Part shown: positions 26,180 through 34,705 of the stretch, in pieces
How the letters are laid out: every line of letters begins with the position of its first letter
Position numbering within the stretch: the first letter of the stretch is position 1
Assembly: GCA_900546875.1 (NCBI GenBank)
Contig: URET01000012.1
Location: forward strand, 1-38,287
Reading direction: 5' to 3'
DNA length: 38,287 nucleotides
Source: an uncultured Eubacteriales bacterium
Lineage (GTDB): Bacteria > Bacillota > Clostridia > Christensenellales > CAG-314
Translations under genes and position numbers: made by a program
The notes under the pieces: generated by a model
What the model was told of the DNA's origin: nothing
Seen by the model: the letters and a program-made list of their open reading frames with translations, nothing else
Database searches by the model: none

Positions 26180-26242
26180 TTTTGAAATACAAACAAAAAG
26201 ACCTTTTAAAGGGCGCCACTCTTAGGGATTTTTTGATATTAT

Positions 26243-26272
26243 AAAAGGATAGCAAAATTTTGCTATCCTTTT
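26243..26272. terminator. bidirectional terminator
   Basis: A perfect 30-bp palindrome centred at 26257/26258, with a GGATAGC/GCTATCC core and A/T runs on both sides. It serves tnaA (plus) and the convergent zinc-ribbon gene (minus). Confidence 0.88.
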
Positions 26273-26307
26273 CTTTTGCTTTGCAAAAACACACGATTTT
26301 GCTTGCA

Positions 26308-26327
26308 AAGTATAGTGTGCTACACTT
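26308..26327. repeat. near copy of the palindrome at 1827-1846
   Basis: AAGTATAGTGTGCTACACTT differs from the bases at 1826-1845 at two positions. It lies between the tnaA terminator and the end of the zinc-ribbon/FxLYD gene, at the edge of an AT-rich island. Confidence 0.55.
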
Positions 26328-26336
26328 TTCATACGT

Positions 26337-27110
26337 TTAATAACATATTACAGTTACATCTGTTGACTTCCAAGAAACAGGCCTATTAGTAGTGCTTATA
26401 CCTGATGCCGAATAAATCCAAGTTTCACCTGCGCCTAATCCAGATTGATTATCTATAGCTGTTCCTACTACATTGCCGGCACTATCATAAAGGGTAAAAG
26501 TAATACTTACATAATCCATAGTCTTGTTTGAAGTGTTTTTAGCGGAGCCTGTAATAGTAACGTAATAATAACCAAAACTTTCTTCTACACTCATACTCGA
26601 TTGACGAATAGGCTCTAATTGACTGCTTGTCGGAGAACCAGCACCACCCGGTATTAATATCCATAAAAACACACAAAAAGCAACAATAAAAGATACGACC
26701 CCAAAAATAACACCCGTTCTCTTCTTTATTATACTATCGCTTTCTACATTGTGAGTTATGTTGGTTATAGGTTCTTTCTTAAAAAGGTCATTTTCAATAT
26801 CGGAAACCTTTGTTGTTTTTGCCAAGGAATTTAAAGCCATAATATTATAACTTGCGTTTAGCGTTAAATTATGTATATTTTTTTCTCCGACATCTACCAC
26901 ACGCAAATTATTTATATTTAAAACTGTATATTCTGTGTTTAATTTTCCTTTGCATTTTTCACACATACAAGTAACACTTGCGGTGAACCCATTTTTTATA
27001 TTTAAATTCCAATGTGGATATTCTCCACAAAATGGACATAAAGGCAACTCATTGTCAAATTTTTTTTGTGGTGCTCCGTTCAAAAAACCATCATAACGTT
27101 TAAACTCCAT
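26337..27110 (-). CDS. zinc-ribbon, membrane-anchored FxLYD-domain protein
   Basis: A 257-residue protein not assigned to a pathway. The N-terminus has two cysteine pairs (CPFCGEYP at 25-32 and CMCEKCKG at about 53-60) forming a zinc ribbon. One transmembrane helix lies at about 133-153 (VIFGVVSFIVAFCVFLWILIP). The C-terminal domain, outside the cell, has GSAKNTSNKTMDYVSITFTLYD followed by GAGETW, the pattern of FxLYD domains. Zinc-ribbon/TM/FxLYD proteins are common in Firmicutes and their role is unknown. GGGAGG lies 9 nt before the ATG. The gene is more AT-rich than its neighbours and sits behind a leader terminator, so it may be acquired DNA with its own control. Confidence 0.78.
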   Translation of the reverse strand: MEFKRYDGFLNGAPQKKFDNELPLCPFCGEYPHWNLNIKNGFTASVTCMCEKCKGKLNTEYTVLNINNLRVVDVGEKNIHNLTLNASYNIMALNSLAKTTKVSDIENDLFKKEPITNITHNVESDSIIKKRTGVIFGVVSFIVAFCVFLWILIPGGAGSPTSSQLEPIRQSSMSVEESFGYYYVTITGSAKNTSNKTMDYVSITFTLYDSAGNVVGTAIDNQSGLGAGETWIYSASGISTTNRPVSWKSTDVTVICY

Positions 27111-27131
27111 AAAAACTTCCTCCCAAATAGT

Positions 27132-27161
27132 AAAAAAGTGCGCCTACCGAAGTAAACGCAC
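27132..27161 (-). terminator. leader terminator before zinc-ribbon/FxLYD gene
   Basis: On the minus strand GTGCG-tt-TAC-ttcg-GTA-gg-CGCAC (27161-27138), a stem with one internal loop and a UUCG tetraloop, followed by six Ts at 27137-27132. It ends 21 nt before the ATG and after the only credible promoter, so it should act as an attenuator or end a small RNA. Confidence 0.75.
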
Positions 27162-27242
27162 AAAAACGCAGACTCCGATAGTCGCTAAACAAAACATAAA
27201 TGAGCGAAGCATTACCTTACACAATCACTTAATAGAATCTGC
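27162..27242 (-). ncRNA. candidate structured leader or small RNA
   Basis: Between the promoter at 27243-27272 and the terminator at 27132-27161 lies about 75-80 nt without an ORF. It can form CGCT...AGCG and, if transcription starts at the far 5' end, GCAGATTCT with GGAGTCTGC (27242-27234 with 27176-27168, two wobbles). No known riboswitch class was recognised. It could be a regulatory leader of the FxLYD gene or a free small RNA. Confidence 0.35.
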
Positions 27243-27272
27243 ATTTTATCAAATTCAAAAGTAATTGTGCAA
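27243..27272 (-). promoter_or_regulatory. promoter of zinc-ribbon/FxLYD gene leader
   Basis: On the minus strand TTGCAC (27272-27267), 18-bp spacer, TAAAAT (27248-27243). Confidence 0.6.
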
Positions 27273-27388
27273 AAGAATATAAAGCGCCATAAAATAAAGA
27301 CACTTCGCTCCATACATTTAGTTTTGTTTAGCATAATTATTTTAGCACTAATAAACAAATTTATCAAGCAGTTTTATGTGGATAAAAG

Positions 27389-27417
27389 AAAACTCGACTT
27401 ATTAAAAGTCGAGTTTT
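27389..27417. terminator. 12-bp perfect hairpin, bidirectional terminator
   Basis: AAAACTCGACTT at 27389-27400 and AAGTCGAGTTTT at 27406-27417 with a 5-nt loop. It interrupts the only long plus-strand reading frame in the gap, which argues against that frame being a gene. What it terminates is unclear. Confidence 0.7.
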
Positions 27418-27777
27418 ATAAAGTTTTCAATTTAAATCCCTATGGGAAGAGCGAAAAAAAGGTCTTTTTTTTATACGGAACTTCTTATTTCGCCGGAGCA
27501 GCTCACCTTTATCGGGACGTATGCACAAATCGCCCCTTCCGGCAGTCCGAAGCGTTTTCCGCTGCGTTGCGTACCTGTGCGGCTCAGTCCCTGTCCGGCA
27601 AACAGATTCCCCCTTCACTGCAGCTTGTGATCCGAATATGCTGTAATATTATCCCGCGTCTAATTCCGCACGCCGTTCCTTAAATGGTCAACATGTATAT
27701 TGCGTTTTCCGCTCAGATCCCCCGGACTCTTTATGTCCGGCTCGCCCGTTTCCGGATGGCTCGGCCGACTGAAATAA
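27418..27777. other. intergenic, no gene seen
   Basis: Pyrimidine-rich on the plus strand from about 27520, like other long gaps in the window. A small hairpin (CCGGAC 27722-27727 with GTCCGG 27735-27740) is present. Short ORFs on both strands show no protein-like character. Confidence 0.45.
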
Positions 27778-27813
27778 ATACGCGCCTCAAAGCAATAAGC
27801 TTTGGGCGCGTAT
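27778..27813 (-). terminator. terminator of the opp operon
   Basis: ATACGCGCC at 27778-27786 pairs with GGCGCGTAT at 27805-27813, with an inner AAAGC/GCTTT stem and a 5-nt loop. The T run on the minus strand is short (TTATTT). It lies 26 nt after the last operon gene. Confidence 0.75.
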
Positions 27814-27838
27814 CATAAAGCGGCAGTCGCAAACTGCA

Positions 27839-28282
27839 TTAAAACGCGTATGAAATAAACAAAAATGCCAATGACAAAACCATAAATATACCGCCTATAA
27901 CAAGTAAATGAGATATCTTCGTTTTTCCTTTCGAATGCACTCTTTCCTTGTACTCGTGGTACTTTTCAAACCTGCCCTTCTGTACCATTCTGAATAGCAT
28001 ACCGATGCTGTATTTCAGAATATCGAATCCGCCTTCATCGGCAGCGAAGATCAGCCCTGCACTGCCGAGAAATATAAGACTTGTAAGAAAGAAGCTGTTG
28101 CAAAGCTGTTCCATGATGTCTTTCGTTTCAGTCTTGCCGAATACGCCGAAGACATATGCAAAAAACACCGTCAGCACTGCGGCTGCTGCAAAAAATATAC
28201 AGAATTTTTTCAGCCAGGATTTTCGCGCTTGTCTTTTATCTTCTTCCTGTTTATTCAGATTTTCATTAAGTTCCTGCTCCAT
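27839..28282 (-). CDS. DUF3899 membrane protein
   Basis: A 147-residue membrane protein with three or four hydrophobic segments (about 26-48, 62-82 and 126-146). The middle part, SFFLTSLIFLGSAGLIFAADEGGFDILKYSIGML followed by a basic YHEYKERV loop, is typical of DUF3899 proteins of unknown function. Its ATG directly follows the oppF stop codon with no gap, so it is translated from the opp message. That makes a link with peptide transport likely, but no role is known. Confidence 0.8.
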   Translation of the reverse strand: MEQELNENLNKQEEDKRQARKSWLKKFCIFFAAAAVLTVFFAYVFGVFGKTETKDIMEQLCNSFFLTSLIFLGSAGLIFAADEGGFDILKYSIGMLFRMVQKGRFEKYHEYKERVHSKGKTKISHLLVIGGIFMVLSLAFLFISYAF

Positions 28283-29653
28283 CTATTTGTTATATTCCTG
28301 TTTGTACCTCTCAAACTCTACATCGTTTGCCATTACGAAATGTCCGGGAGCCAGCTCTCTGAACGAAGGCTTGTCCACTGTATAATCGTGCGATACAAGA
28401 GGATTATAGCTTATCCTTTCTCTCTTGCGTTCATGAATAGGATCGGGAAGCGGTATCGCGGAAAGAAGCGACTTCGTATACGGATGAGTCGGATGTGCGA
28501 AAAGCTCCTCTGAATCCGCCATTTCCACCATCTTGCCGTAATACATTACGCCTATCCTGTCCGAAAAGTATTTCACTACAGACAAGTCGTGAGCAATGAA
28601 CAATATCGTCAGCCCGAGTTCATCTCTGAGATCGTTAAGAAGGTTTATGACCTGCGCCTGTATGGAAACGTCGAGTGCACTTATAGGTTCGTCTGCAACT
28701 ATAAGCTCAGGACGCATTATCATTGCACGCGCTATACCTATCCTTTGCCTCTGACCCCCGCTGAATTCATGCGGATAACGTCCCGCATGCTCTCTCACAA
28801 GCCCTACCTTTTCCAGTGACTCGTATACCATTTTATTGATATACTCCTTGTCCTTGATCCCCTTGATTATCAGACCTTCGGCTATTATGTCGCGTACTGT
28901 CATTCGGGGATCCAATGACGCTATAGGATCCTGAAATATCATCTGTATTTCGTTTACAAGTCTTTCTTTGTATCCTACACGGATCTTCTCACTGTATTCC
29001 TTGCACATACTCATATACTCTTCATGCAATTCTGTCATTGATGCATCCGTATTGTTGCTCCTGAGCATCGCAAGCAGGGCTTTCTTATCCGACGAGCTGT
29101 ATTTCCCGTTTGACAGGGAAATAGCCTTCTCGATGATTTCATCTGTTCTTTGCTCTTTTTCCTTCTTAAGAGCGCTTACAAGCGCTGCCTGATGTTTATA
29201 ATCGCAATACTTGTGATCAAACCGAGCAAGAAAATATCTATTCTCCAGTTCGTAGATCCTCTTATTGAGTTCCTCAACGGTTTCGTTCTGCATGATCGAA
29301 TCCGTCCGCGGAACATTGCTGTTATTGGCGGGACCCGTATATTCCATGCCCTTCTGCAGGATCTTTCTCTTCCTTTTCAGTTCTTTTATCTCCCTGCGCA
29401 AAAGCTCAAAGCCCGCTACTATCCTTTCTCCTCTGAAATATACATTTCCGCCGGTAGCGTCATATAATTTCATGATCGTCCTTCCGGTAGTGGTCTTTCC
29501 GCAACCGGACTCTCCCACAAGACCGAATACTTCGCCTTTATATATATCAAAACTGACGTCGTCTACAGCTTTCAGGTCTGCCGAGGGTCCCATCTTGAAA
29601 TACTGAGAGAGATGACCGACTCTCAATAAAATTTCTCTGTTATTCTGATCCAT
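28283..29653 (-). CDS. oppF: oligopeptide ABC transporter ATPase OppF with inserted segment
   Basis: Second ATPase of the oligopeptide importer. Walker A is GESGCGKTTTGR at about 43-54, the Q-loop MIFQDPIASLDP is near 237-248, the signature is FSGGQRQRIGIARA, Walker B is LIVADEPISALD, and the family C-terminus (HPTHPYTKSLLSAIPLPDP) is present. Length is 456 residues against about 310-330 normally. The extra 145 or so residues (about 78-225), mostly charged helices with REIKELKRKRK and a KYCDYKHQAAL segment, lie between Walker A and the Q-loop. AGGAGG precedes the ATG, 11 nt after the oppD stop. Confidence 0.93.
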   Translation of the reverse strand: MDQNNREILLRVGHLSQYFKMGPSADLKAVDDVSFDIYKGEVFGLVGESGCGKTTTGRTIMKLYDATGGNVYFRGERIVAGFELLRREIKELKRKRKILQKGMEYTGPANNSNVPRTDSIMQNETVEELNKRIYELENRYFLARFDHKYCDYKHQAALVSALKKEKEQRTDEIIEKAISLSNGKYSSSDKKALLAMLRSNNTDASMTELHEEYMSMCKEYSEKIRVGYKERLVNEIQMIFQDPIASLDPRMTVRDIIAEGLIIKGIKDKEYINKMVYESLEKVGLVREHAGRYPHEFSGGQRQRIGIARAMIMRPELIVADEPISALDVSIQAQVINLLNDLRDELGLTILFIAHDLSVVKYFSDRIGVMYYGKMVEMADSEELFAHPTHPYTKSLLSAIPLPDPIHERKRERISYNPLVSHDYTVDKPSFRELAPGHFVMANDVEFERYKQEYNK

Positions 29654-29663
29654 AGCGACCTCC

Positions 29664-31916
29664 TTAATTTTCCTTGCTTAATGAACGCTGTATACGATCT
29701 ACAACGATCTTCGGCGGTTCGACTTTAGGTGCATCGGGATGCAAAAGCCACGTAGCAGCCGAGTGAGTGTCGCTGATCCTGAAAAGAGGCGGCTGCTCTT
29801 CAAAGTCTATCTGAAGCGCATACTTATTCCTCTCGGCAAAAGCATCGCCTTTGGGCGGATAGATCATATTAGGCGGCGTACCGGGTATTGCATCGAGTTT
29901 TTCATTTGTATCCAAGTCGGGCATTGACGCAAGCAAAGCCCACGTATAAGGATGACGCGGATCATAAAACACGTCTTCACTCGTTCCGAGCTCAACTATC
30001 TTGCCCGCATACATAACAGCTATCCTGTCTGCCATATTCGCCACAACACCTAAATCGTGCGTTATGAATATTACCGACAAATTACGCTCCTGCTTAAGTT
30101 TATTAATAAGCTCAAGTATCTGAGACTGTATCGTAACGTCGAGAGCTGTCGTCGGCTCATCGCATACAAGTATATCGGGATTGGCTGACAGCGCTATCGC
30201 TATTACTATCCTCTGCCTCATACCGCCGGAAAACTGGAACGGATACTGTTTGTACCTTTTTGCAGGCTCAGGAATACCGACTTCTTCCATAAGTTTTATG
30301 GCCTTGTTCTTGGCTATCGACTTATTGACCCTGTATATCATACCGGATACCTTCTCACGAAGCATTTCGGCAAAATCTTCTATATAAGCGCGGCTGTCGT
30401 GCTGTGAATCCATGGCTACGATCTCTTCATAATGAGCGATCATGCCGTTTACGACATCCAGAATGATTTTCCTGAGTTCGTCTTCTCCGACTATGTCGGC
30501 TGCAACTACCTCATATTCGGGCTCCTTCCCGCGGCTCCTGATCTTCTCTACGGCTTTAGTCTGTTTATCAAAACGTATGGCTTCTTTCTTGTTCTTCTTA
30601 AGTTTCTCATAGTAATTCTTTATGCTTCCCAAAAGCGTAGAACGGAAAGTATAAGCCATACTGTCTTTGACTATCAGAAGTCTGTTTATGGAGTTCTCCA
30701 CCAGCGCAATCATCTTCTTCGCCGTGGAATAAAACTGTTTCTTTGTTTCCGCTTTCTCAAGCTCGGGATACAATTCTTTTAATCCGCTTATTGCTTCCTT
30801 CTTTAACTTGAGAGATTCTGAATACGCGTGCTCTATACCTGCAGCAAAGAAATCGTAAAATGCGGTCGCAAACTGATCGTTATACTCCGCCCTCATGGTC
30901 TTATTGAGTTGCTTATAATCCTCGATATAAGGTATCGTGGGATTGATATAGACCAGGTGGTATGCAATAGCGGAAAAATCAGGCTTTTCCTTGCCGAGCG
31001 CATTAGACAGGTCGGCCTTCAGTTCCTCAAGATAAGGCAGTAACGGCTTATAGTCCTTTATCGCGGATTTCTTGGCAGGTTTTCCCTGTTTCGCGGCCTT
31101 TTCCTGCTTTGAAGCCTCTTCCTGTTTTGCGGACTTTTCTTTTTCGTCCTCTTTCTTTTCAGTTTGTTTTACTTTTCCGGAATCGCACAACTTGCAAAGC
31201 GTCAACAGACTTTCAAGCTTTTCTTTCATATCGTCGTCGTACTTAAGCACGAAATCGTCGTTTGTGAAAGGCATACGTCTGCAAATATACTTTATTTCTT
31301 CCAAAGCGTTCTTAGCGGCGTTTTTAGGTATAGCCAGCAGCAGATGATCGACATGCTGCAAAACGTCGTCCGCGTAATAGGTAGCCAGATTGTAGCTTAT
31401 TTCCATCGAGGCTTTTTTCATTTCTGCTTTATGGAATTTACTGAGCAACTCGGTGCTTTCTTCGCTCTTTTCCGGGAGCATGGCTTTTGTATGCTCGTCG
31501 AGAAGCTTAGCTTTCGATCTGTACTCTTTTCTGGAATTTCTTCTGTTTACCTTATTCTTTAAAATCATTGCTTCGGTCAGCTGCCTTCCTATCCTGACGA
31601 TAGGATTCAGACTGCTCAAAGGGTCCTGGAATATCATTGCGATTTTATCGCCTCTGATCGAGTGAAAGTCGTCCTCGGTGATTTTAAGGAGGTCTTTGCC
31701 GTCATATATTATCTGCCCGCCTTCAACTATAGCGTTGTTGGCTAGAATTCCGAGCACAGCTCTGACCGTGACCGACTTCCCCGATCCCGACTCTCCGACT
31801 ATCGCAAGAGTTTCACCTTTATAAAGATCAAAATCTATATTTCTGACAGCCTGCACTTTACCGTTGCTGGTCCTGAAAGAAATCTTAAGATCCTTGACTG
31901 ATAATTTCTTCTCCAT
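29664..31916 (-). CDS. oppD: oligopeptide ABC transporter ATPase OppD with very large insertion
   Basis: First ATPase of the importer. Walker A GESGSGKS is at 41-48, the Q-loop MIFQDPLSSLNP near 94-105, the signature FSGGMRQRIVIA near 561-572, Walker B ILVCDEPTTALD near 583-594, and the C-terminus has HPYTWALLASMPDLD. OppD is usually about 330-350 residues; this one is 750. Roughly 400 residues (about 120-530) are inserted in the helical subdomain between Q-loop and signature. The insert is predicted helical and contains a Lys/Glu/Ala/Gln-rich tract near 250-295 (EKSAKQEEASKQEKAAKQ). The ATPase halves are intact, so the protein should still work. GGAGG inside the oppC end precedes its ATG by 6 nt. 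Confidence 0.93.
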   Translation of the reverse strand: MEKKLSVKDLKISFRTSNGKVQAVRNIDFDLYKGETLAIVGESGSGKSVTVRAVLGILANNAIVEGGQIIYDGKDLLKITEDDFHSIRGDKIAMIFQDPLSSLNPIVRIGRQLTEAMILKNKVNRRNSRKEYRSKAKLLDEHTKAMLPEKSEESTELLSKFHKAEMKKASMEISYNLATYYADDVLQHVDHLLLAIPKNAAKNALEEIKYICRRMPFTNDDFVLKYDDDMKEKLESLLTLCKLCDSGKVKQTEKKEDEKEKSAKQEEASKQEKAAKQGKPAKKSAIKDYKPLLPYLEELKADLSNALGKEKPDFSAIAYHLVYINPTIPYIEDYKQLNKTMRAEYNDQFATAFYDFFAAGIEHAYSESLKLKKEAISGLKELYPELEKAETKKQFYSTAKKMIALVENSINRLLIVKDSMAYTFRSTLLGSIKNYYEKLKKNKKEAIRFDKQTKAVEKIRSRGKEPEYEVVAADIVGEDELRKIILDVVNGMIAHYEEIVAMDSQHDSRAYIEDFAEMLREKVSGMIYRVNKSIAKNKAIKLMEEVGIPEPAKRYKQYPFQFSGGMRQRIVIAIALSANPDILVCDEPTTALDVTIQSQILELINKLKQERNLSVIFITHDLGVVANMADRIAVMYAGKIVELGTSEDVFYDPRHPYTWALLASMPDLDTNEKLDAIPGTPPNMIYPPKGDAFAERNKYALQIDFEEQPPLFRISDTHSAATWLLHPDAPKVEPPKIVVDRIQRSLSKEN

Positions 31917-31917
31917 A

Positions 31918-33543
31918 TTAATCCTCCGATCCCCTCAGCGATGGGTTAAACGCGTCTCTCAGACCGTTACCGAACAGGTTGAAAGCAATCAGCATCAGCG
32001 ACAGGAACAGTGACGGATAAAACATTGCATGAGGCGATGTTGTAAGAGCCGTGTTTGCCTCGGAAATCATAACGCCGACGGAGGTCATCCCCGATTCAGC
32101 AAGATTTACGATACCAAGATAAGTGAGGTTTGTTTCAGTTCTGATAACGCTGGGAATGGTAAGTGCGCAGCTTGTAATTATTGTGCCCAAAGAATTTGGG
32201 AAAATATGCTTGAACATTATCCTCCCGTCCCTTGCACCCAAAGACTTGGCAACAAGTATATATTCCTGTCCCTTGAATCTGTAAAATTGTTTTCTTACAA
32301 GCGCTGCCATACCAATCCAGCCCGTTGCAATGAATGCCAATAGAAATGCCGGTACTACACCCATTGACTGGGCCAGATGTAACTGAAACAAGGTAATGAC
32401 CACCATCATGGGAACACCCGCAAGTATATCGGATATCCTTTCCATAATGATATCCACCCAGCCGCCGTAATAACCTTCTATAGCTCCGTAGATCGCGCCA
32501 AGCGTCAGATTGATCACCGATATCCCGACAGCAAGCAGCAAAGAAAATCTTGCACCTCTTCCGAGTGACGAGAAAATATCTCTGCCGTAGATATCTGTTC
32601 CGAAGAAGAACAAAGGAGTTGTGCCGCCGTTCTGGTAAATATAGTACTCATAATGAGATACCCTTATCTTATAGGTGTTTCCGCCCGTCCCGGTACGCTC
32701 ATAGTAGCTGTATGTTATCTCTTCGCCGTCCTCAAGACCAAGATACTGTCTGTACACAGGATTGTCCTCGATCCTCGGTCCGTAGTATATCGTTTCGCTT
32801 TCTCTGCTTTCAAGCTCAACATAAGTCGGAATCGGCTGATTTCTTTCGTCAAGCTTTACTATATAATTTCTATATTCGTCACGGACAAAATTTCCGTCCT
32901 CGTCCCTTTCATACTCATACCAATATCGCGCCGCTTCCTGCTCGCCTGTTGCTACTAAAGATGAAGGAATATTAGATTTGTTTACAGACGGGAATATGAC
33001 CTGCTTCCCGGTTTCGACCTGATAATCCATAAGCGCATTCAATTGTTCCAGGTTTAACAGCTTATATGTCACGCCTATTTTGTAATATTGCTGAACTTGA
33101 TATTCATAGATACTTCTGCCCCGTTCATCTTCAGAATAGTTATTCAGCTTGAAAAGTATTATTTCATCGTTGCCTCCGAAACTCATCTCAAGCTCATGGT
33201 ATCTGTACTTGTTGACAGTGATCTCGTTGATCGTTTCGGCCTTGGTACCGGTAAATAACCATGTCGACCCCTCAACAAAAGGTGGACAAAATGCATATCT
33301 CGCTTCTTTATCATCCATTGTATAAGGAGAAATTATAGGTGCGACTATTGCGTAAAGAACAAGAAATATTATAATTATTGCCGCAACTACGCTGGACTTG
33401 TTCTTTTTGAAACGTATCCAGGCATCCTTAAAATATCCTCTCGGTTTTGTCTGCAGCTTGGCGTCGTGAAGCTTAACCCCCGATCTCGCAAACTGAAACT
33501 TATCCTTCGGAAAACTATATTTATCAAAATTATTCTCTATCAT
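31918..33543 (-). CDS. oppC: oligopeptide permease OppC with large extracellular insertion
   Basis: Membrane channel subunit of the importer, 541 residues against about 300 normally. The first membrane helix is at about 49-72 (VVAAIIIIFLVLYAIVAPIIS). The conserved FGTDIYGRDIFSSLGRGAR is near 313-331, where it would usually lie about 35 residues after that helix. The roughly 225 residues between them are polar and rich in Tyr and Glu, and should be on the outer face where the binding protein docks. The rest is a standard BPD_transp_1 domain with the coupling motif EYILVAKSLGARDGRIMFKHIFPN. It overlaps oppB by 4 nt (ATGA) and is 1 nt from oppD. Confidence 0.93.
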   Translation of the reverse strand: MIENNFDKYSFPKDKFQFARSGVKLHDAKLQTKPRGYFKDAWIRFKKNKSSVVAAIIIIFLVLYAIVAPIISPYTMDDKEARYAFCPPFVEGSTWLFTGTKAETINEITVNKYRYHELEMSFGGNDEIILFKLNNYSEDERGRSIYEYQVQQYYKIGVTYKLLNLEQLNALMDYQVETGKQVIFPSVNKSNIPSSLVATGEQEAARYWYEYERDEDGNFVRDEYRNYIVKLDERNQPIPTYVELESRESETIYYGPRIEDNPVYRQYLGLEDGEEITYSYYERTGTGGNTYKIRVSHYEYYIYQNGGTTPLFFFGTDIYGRDIFSSLGRGARFSLLLAVGISVINLTLGAIYGAIEGYYGGWVDIIMERISDILAGVPMMVVITLFQLHLAQSMGVVPAFLLAFIATGWIGMAALVRKQFYRFKGQEYILVAKSLGARDGRIMFKHIFPNSLGTIITSCALTIPSVIRTETNLTYLGIVNLAESGMTSVGVMISEANTALTTSPHAMFYPSLFLSLMLIAFNLFGNGLRDAFNPSLRGSED

Positions 33544-34499
33544 TTTTTCGACCCCATCCTTATTCTCGGATCAATAAATCCGTAACTTACATCGACCACA
33601 AGTCCGCTGAGCAAGCCTACCACGATATAAAATACGGTAAGAAGCATAAAGAAGTTGTAGTCCGTAGAGCTAATGGAATTCAAATACAACGCTCCTACAC
33701 CGGGTATTCCGAAGATCTTCTCGATGATAAGAGACCCGGACATTATTGCTATAAACTCACCGAATATTGCAGGCAATATAATAACCATTATATTCCTCAT
33801 ACCGTGTCTGACTACAGCTTGTCCCTTGGTAAGACCTTTAGTTCGCGCAAGCAGCATGAACTCGCTTGTCAGAACTTCAGTAAGCTCTGCTCTCGTTGTT
33901 CTTGTGAATCCGGCAATAACCCCGAAGCTCATGGACATTATCGCAGGTACCATACTTACAAACATGTCCCAGGAAAACCAGTCTGTCCCCGAAATAAGCA
34001 TCTGAGGGAACCAGCCCAGCTTGAAACAAAGAAAATATTGGATCATAAATGCGTACACAAACGAAGGAACCGATATGACCACCATTACGAGAGTGGAAAT
34101 CGTATGGTCGATCCACGTATTCTTCTTAAGCGCCGCCCATACGCCGAACGCTATTCCTATAGGTATACTGAAAATAATCGACCACAGATTGACTATCATT
34201 GTCGCAGGCAGCTTTTCGTAAAATACTTGAAGAACATCTGTATTCGGATACATATATTCACTTACTCCCCAACTGCCCCTCACAAATATCGACCTGAGAT
34301 AAATTATAAGCTGCTCCGGTATCGGCTTCCCGTATCCGAGAGCCTCTCGCCTTGCTTTTATCGCCTCCTGCTGAGCGGTTGTCAGTGAAGAGGAAATTTC
34401 GGGTAATGGCAATAACCTGATAAGAACAAAACAAATAACAAACGTTATTACTATGATCAACAACATCAACAGTAATCTATTAATTACATACTTTAACAT
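33540..34499 (-). CDS. oppB: oligopeptide permease OppB
   Basis: Membrane channel subunit pairing with OppC, 319 residues, the usual length. It starts MLKYVINRLLLMLLIIVITF, the family's first helix, and has the conserved GSWGVSEY, ATMIVNLWSIIFSIPIG, the coupling loop EFMLLARTKGLTKGQAVVRHGMRN and C-terminal DPRIRMG. Unlike its partners it has no large insertion. GGGAG lies 9 nt before the ATG. A weak promoter (TATAAA near 34535, poor -35) could supplement read-through from oppA. Confidence 0.95.
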   Translation of the reverse strand: MLKYVINRLLLMLLIIVITFVICFVLIRLLPLPEISSSLTTAQQEAIKARREALGYGKPIPEQLIIYLRSIFVRGSWGVSEYMYPNTDVLQVFYEKLPATMIVNLWSIIFSIPIGIAFGVWAALKKNTWIDHTISTLVMVVISVPSFVYAFMIQYFLCFKLGWFPQMLISGTDWFSWDMFVSMVPAIMSMSFGVIAGFTRTTRAELTEVLTSEFMLLARTKGLTKGQAVVRHGMRNIMVIILPAIFGEFIAIMSGSLIIEKIFGIPGVGALYLNSISSTDYNFFMLLTVFYIVVGLLSGLVVDVSYGFIDPRIRMGSKK

Positions 34500-34632
34500 T
34501 TATCTGTCTCCCGTCTTATATAAGAGAAAACGACGGTTTTATACCGATCAACAGTATATACCTGAATACAGCCTCTTGTCCTCTATATTCCGGCAAATAC
34601 TGCAATTTATAACGATATGTCGCGCCGTCTAT

Positions 34633-34664
34633 TAAAAATCCCGGGGCACCGGAGTGCCCCGGGA
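34633..34664 (-). terminator. strong terminator between oppA and oppB
   Basis: TCCCGGGGCAC at 34639-34649 and GTGCCCCGGGA at 34654-34664 with a 4-nt loop, followed on the minus strand by TTTTTAAT. It lies 41 nt after the oppA stop and 140 nt before oppB, so it should lower oppBCDF expression relative to oppA and protect the oppA 3' end. Confidence 0.92.
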
Positions 34665-34705
34665 TAATCGGCTAATCGAAATTAAATTTCGTTTCTATCC
34701 GAATT

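Noticed and set aside
27267..27683. 138-codon plus-strand ORF
   Set aside because: It begins inside a minus-strand promoter, is interrupted by a perfect 12-bp terminator hairpin at 27389-27417, and the two halves differ sharply in composition.
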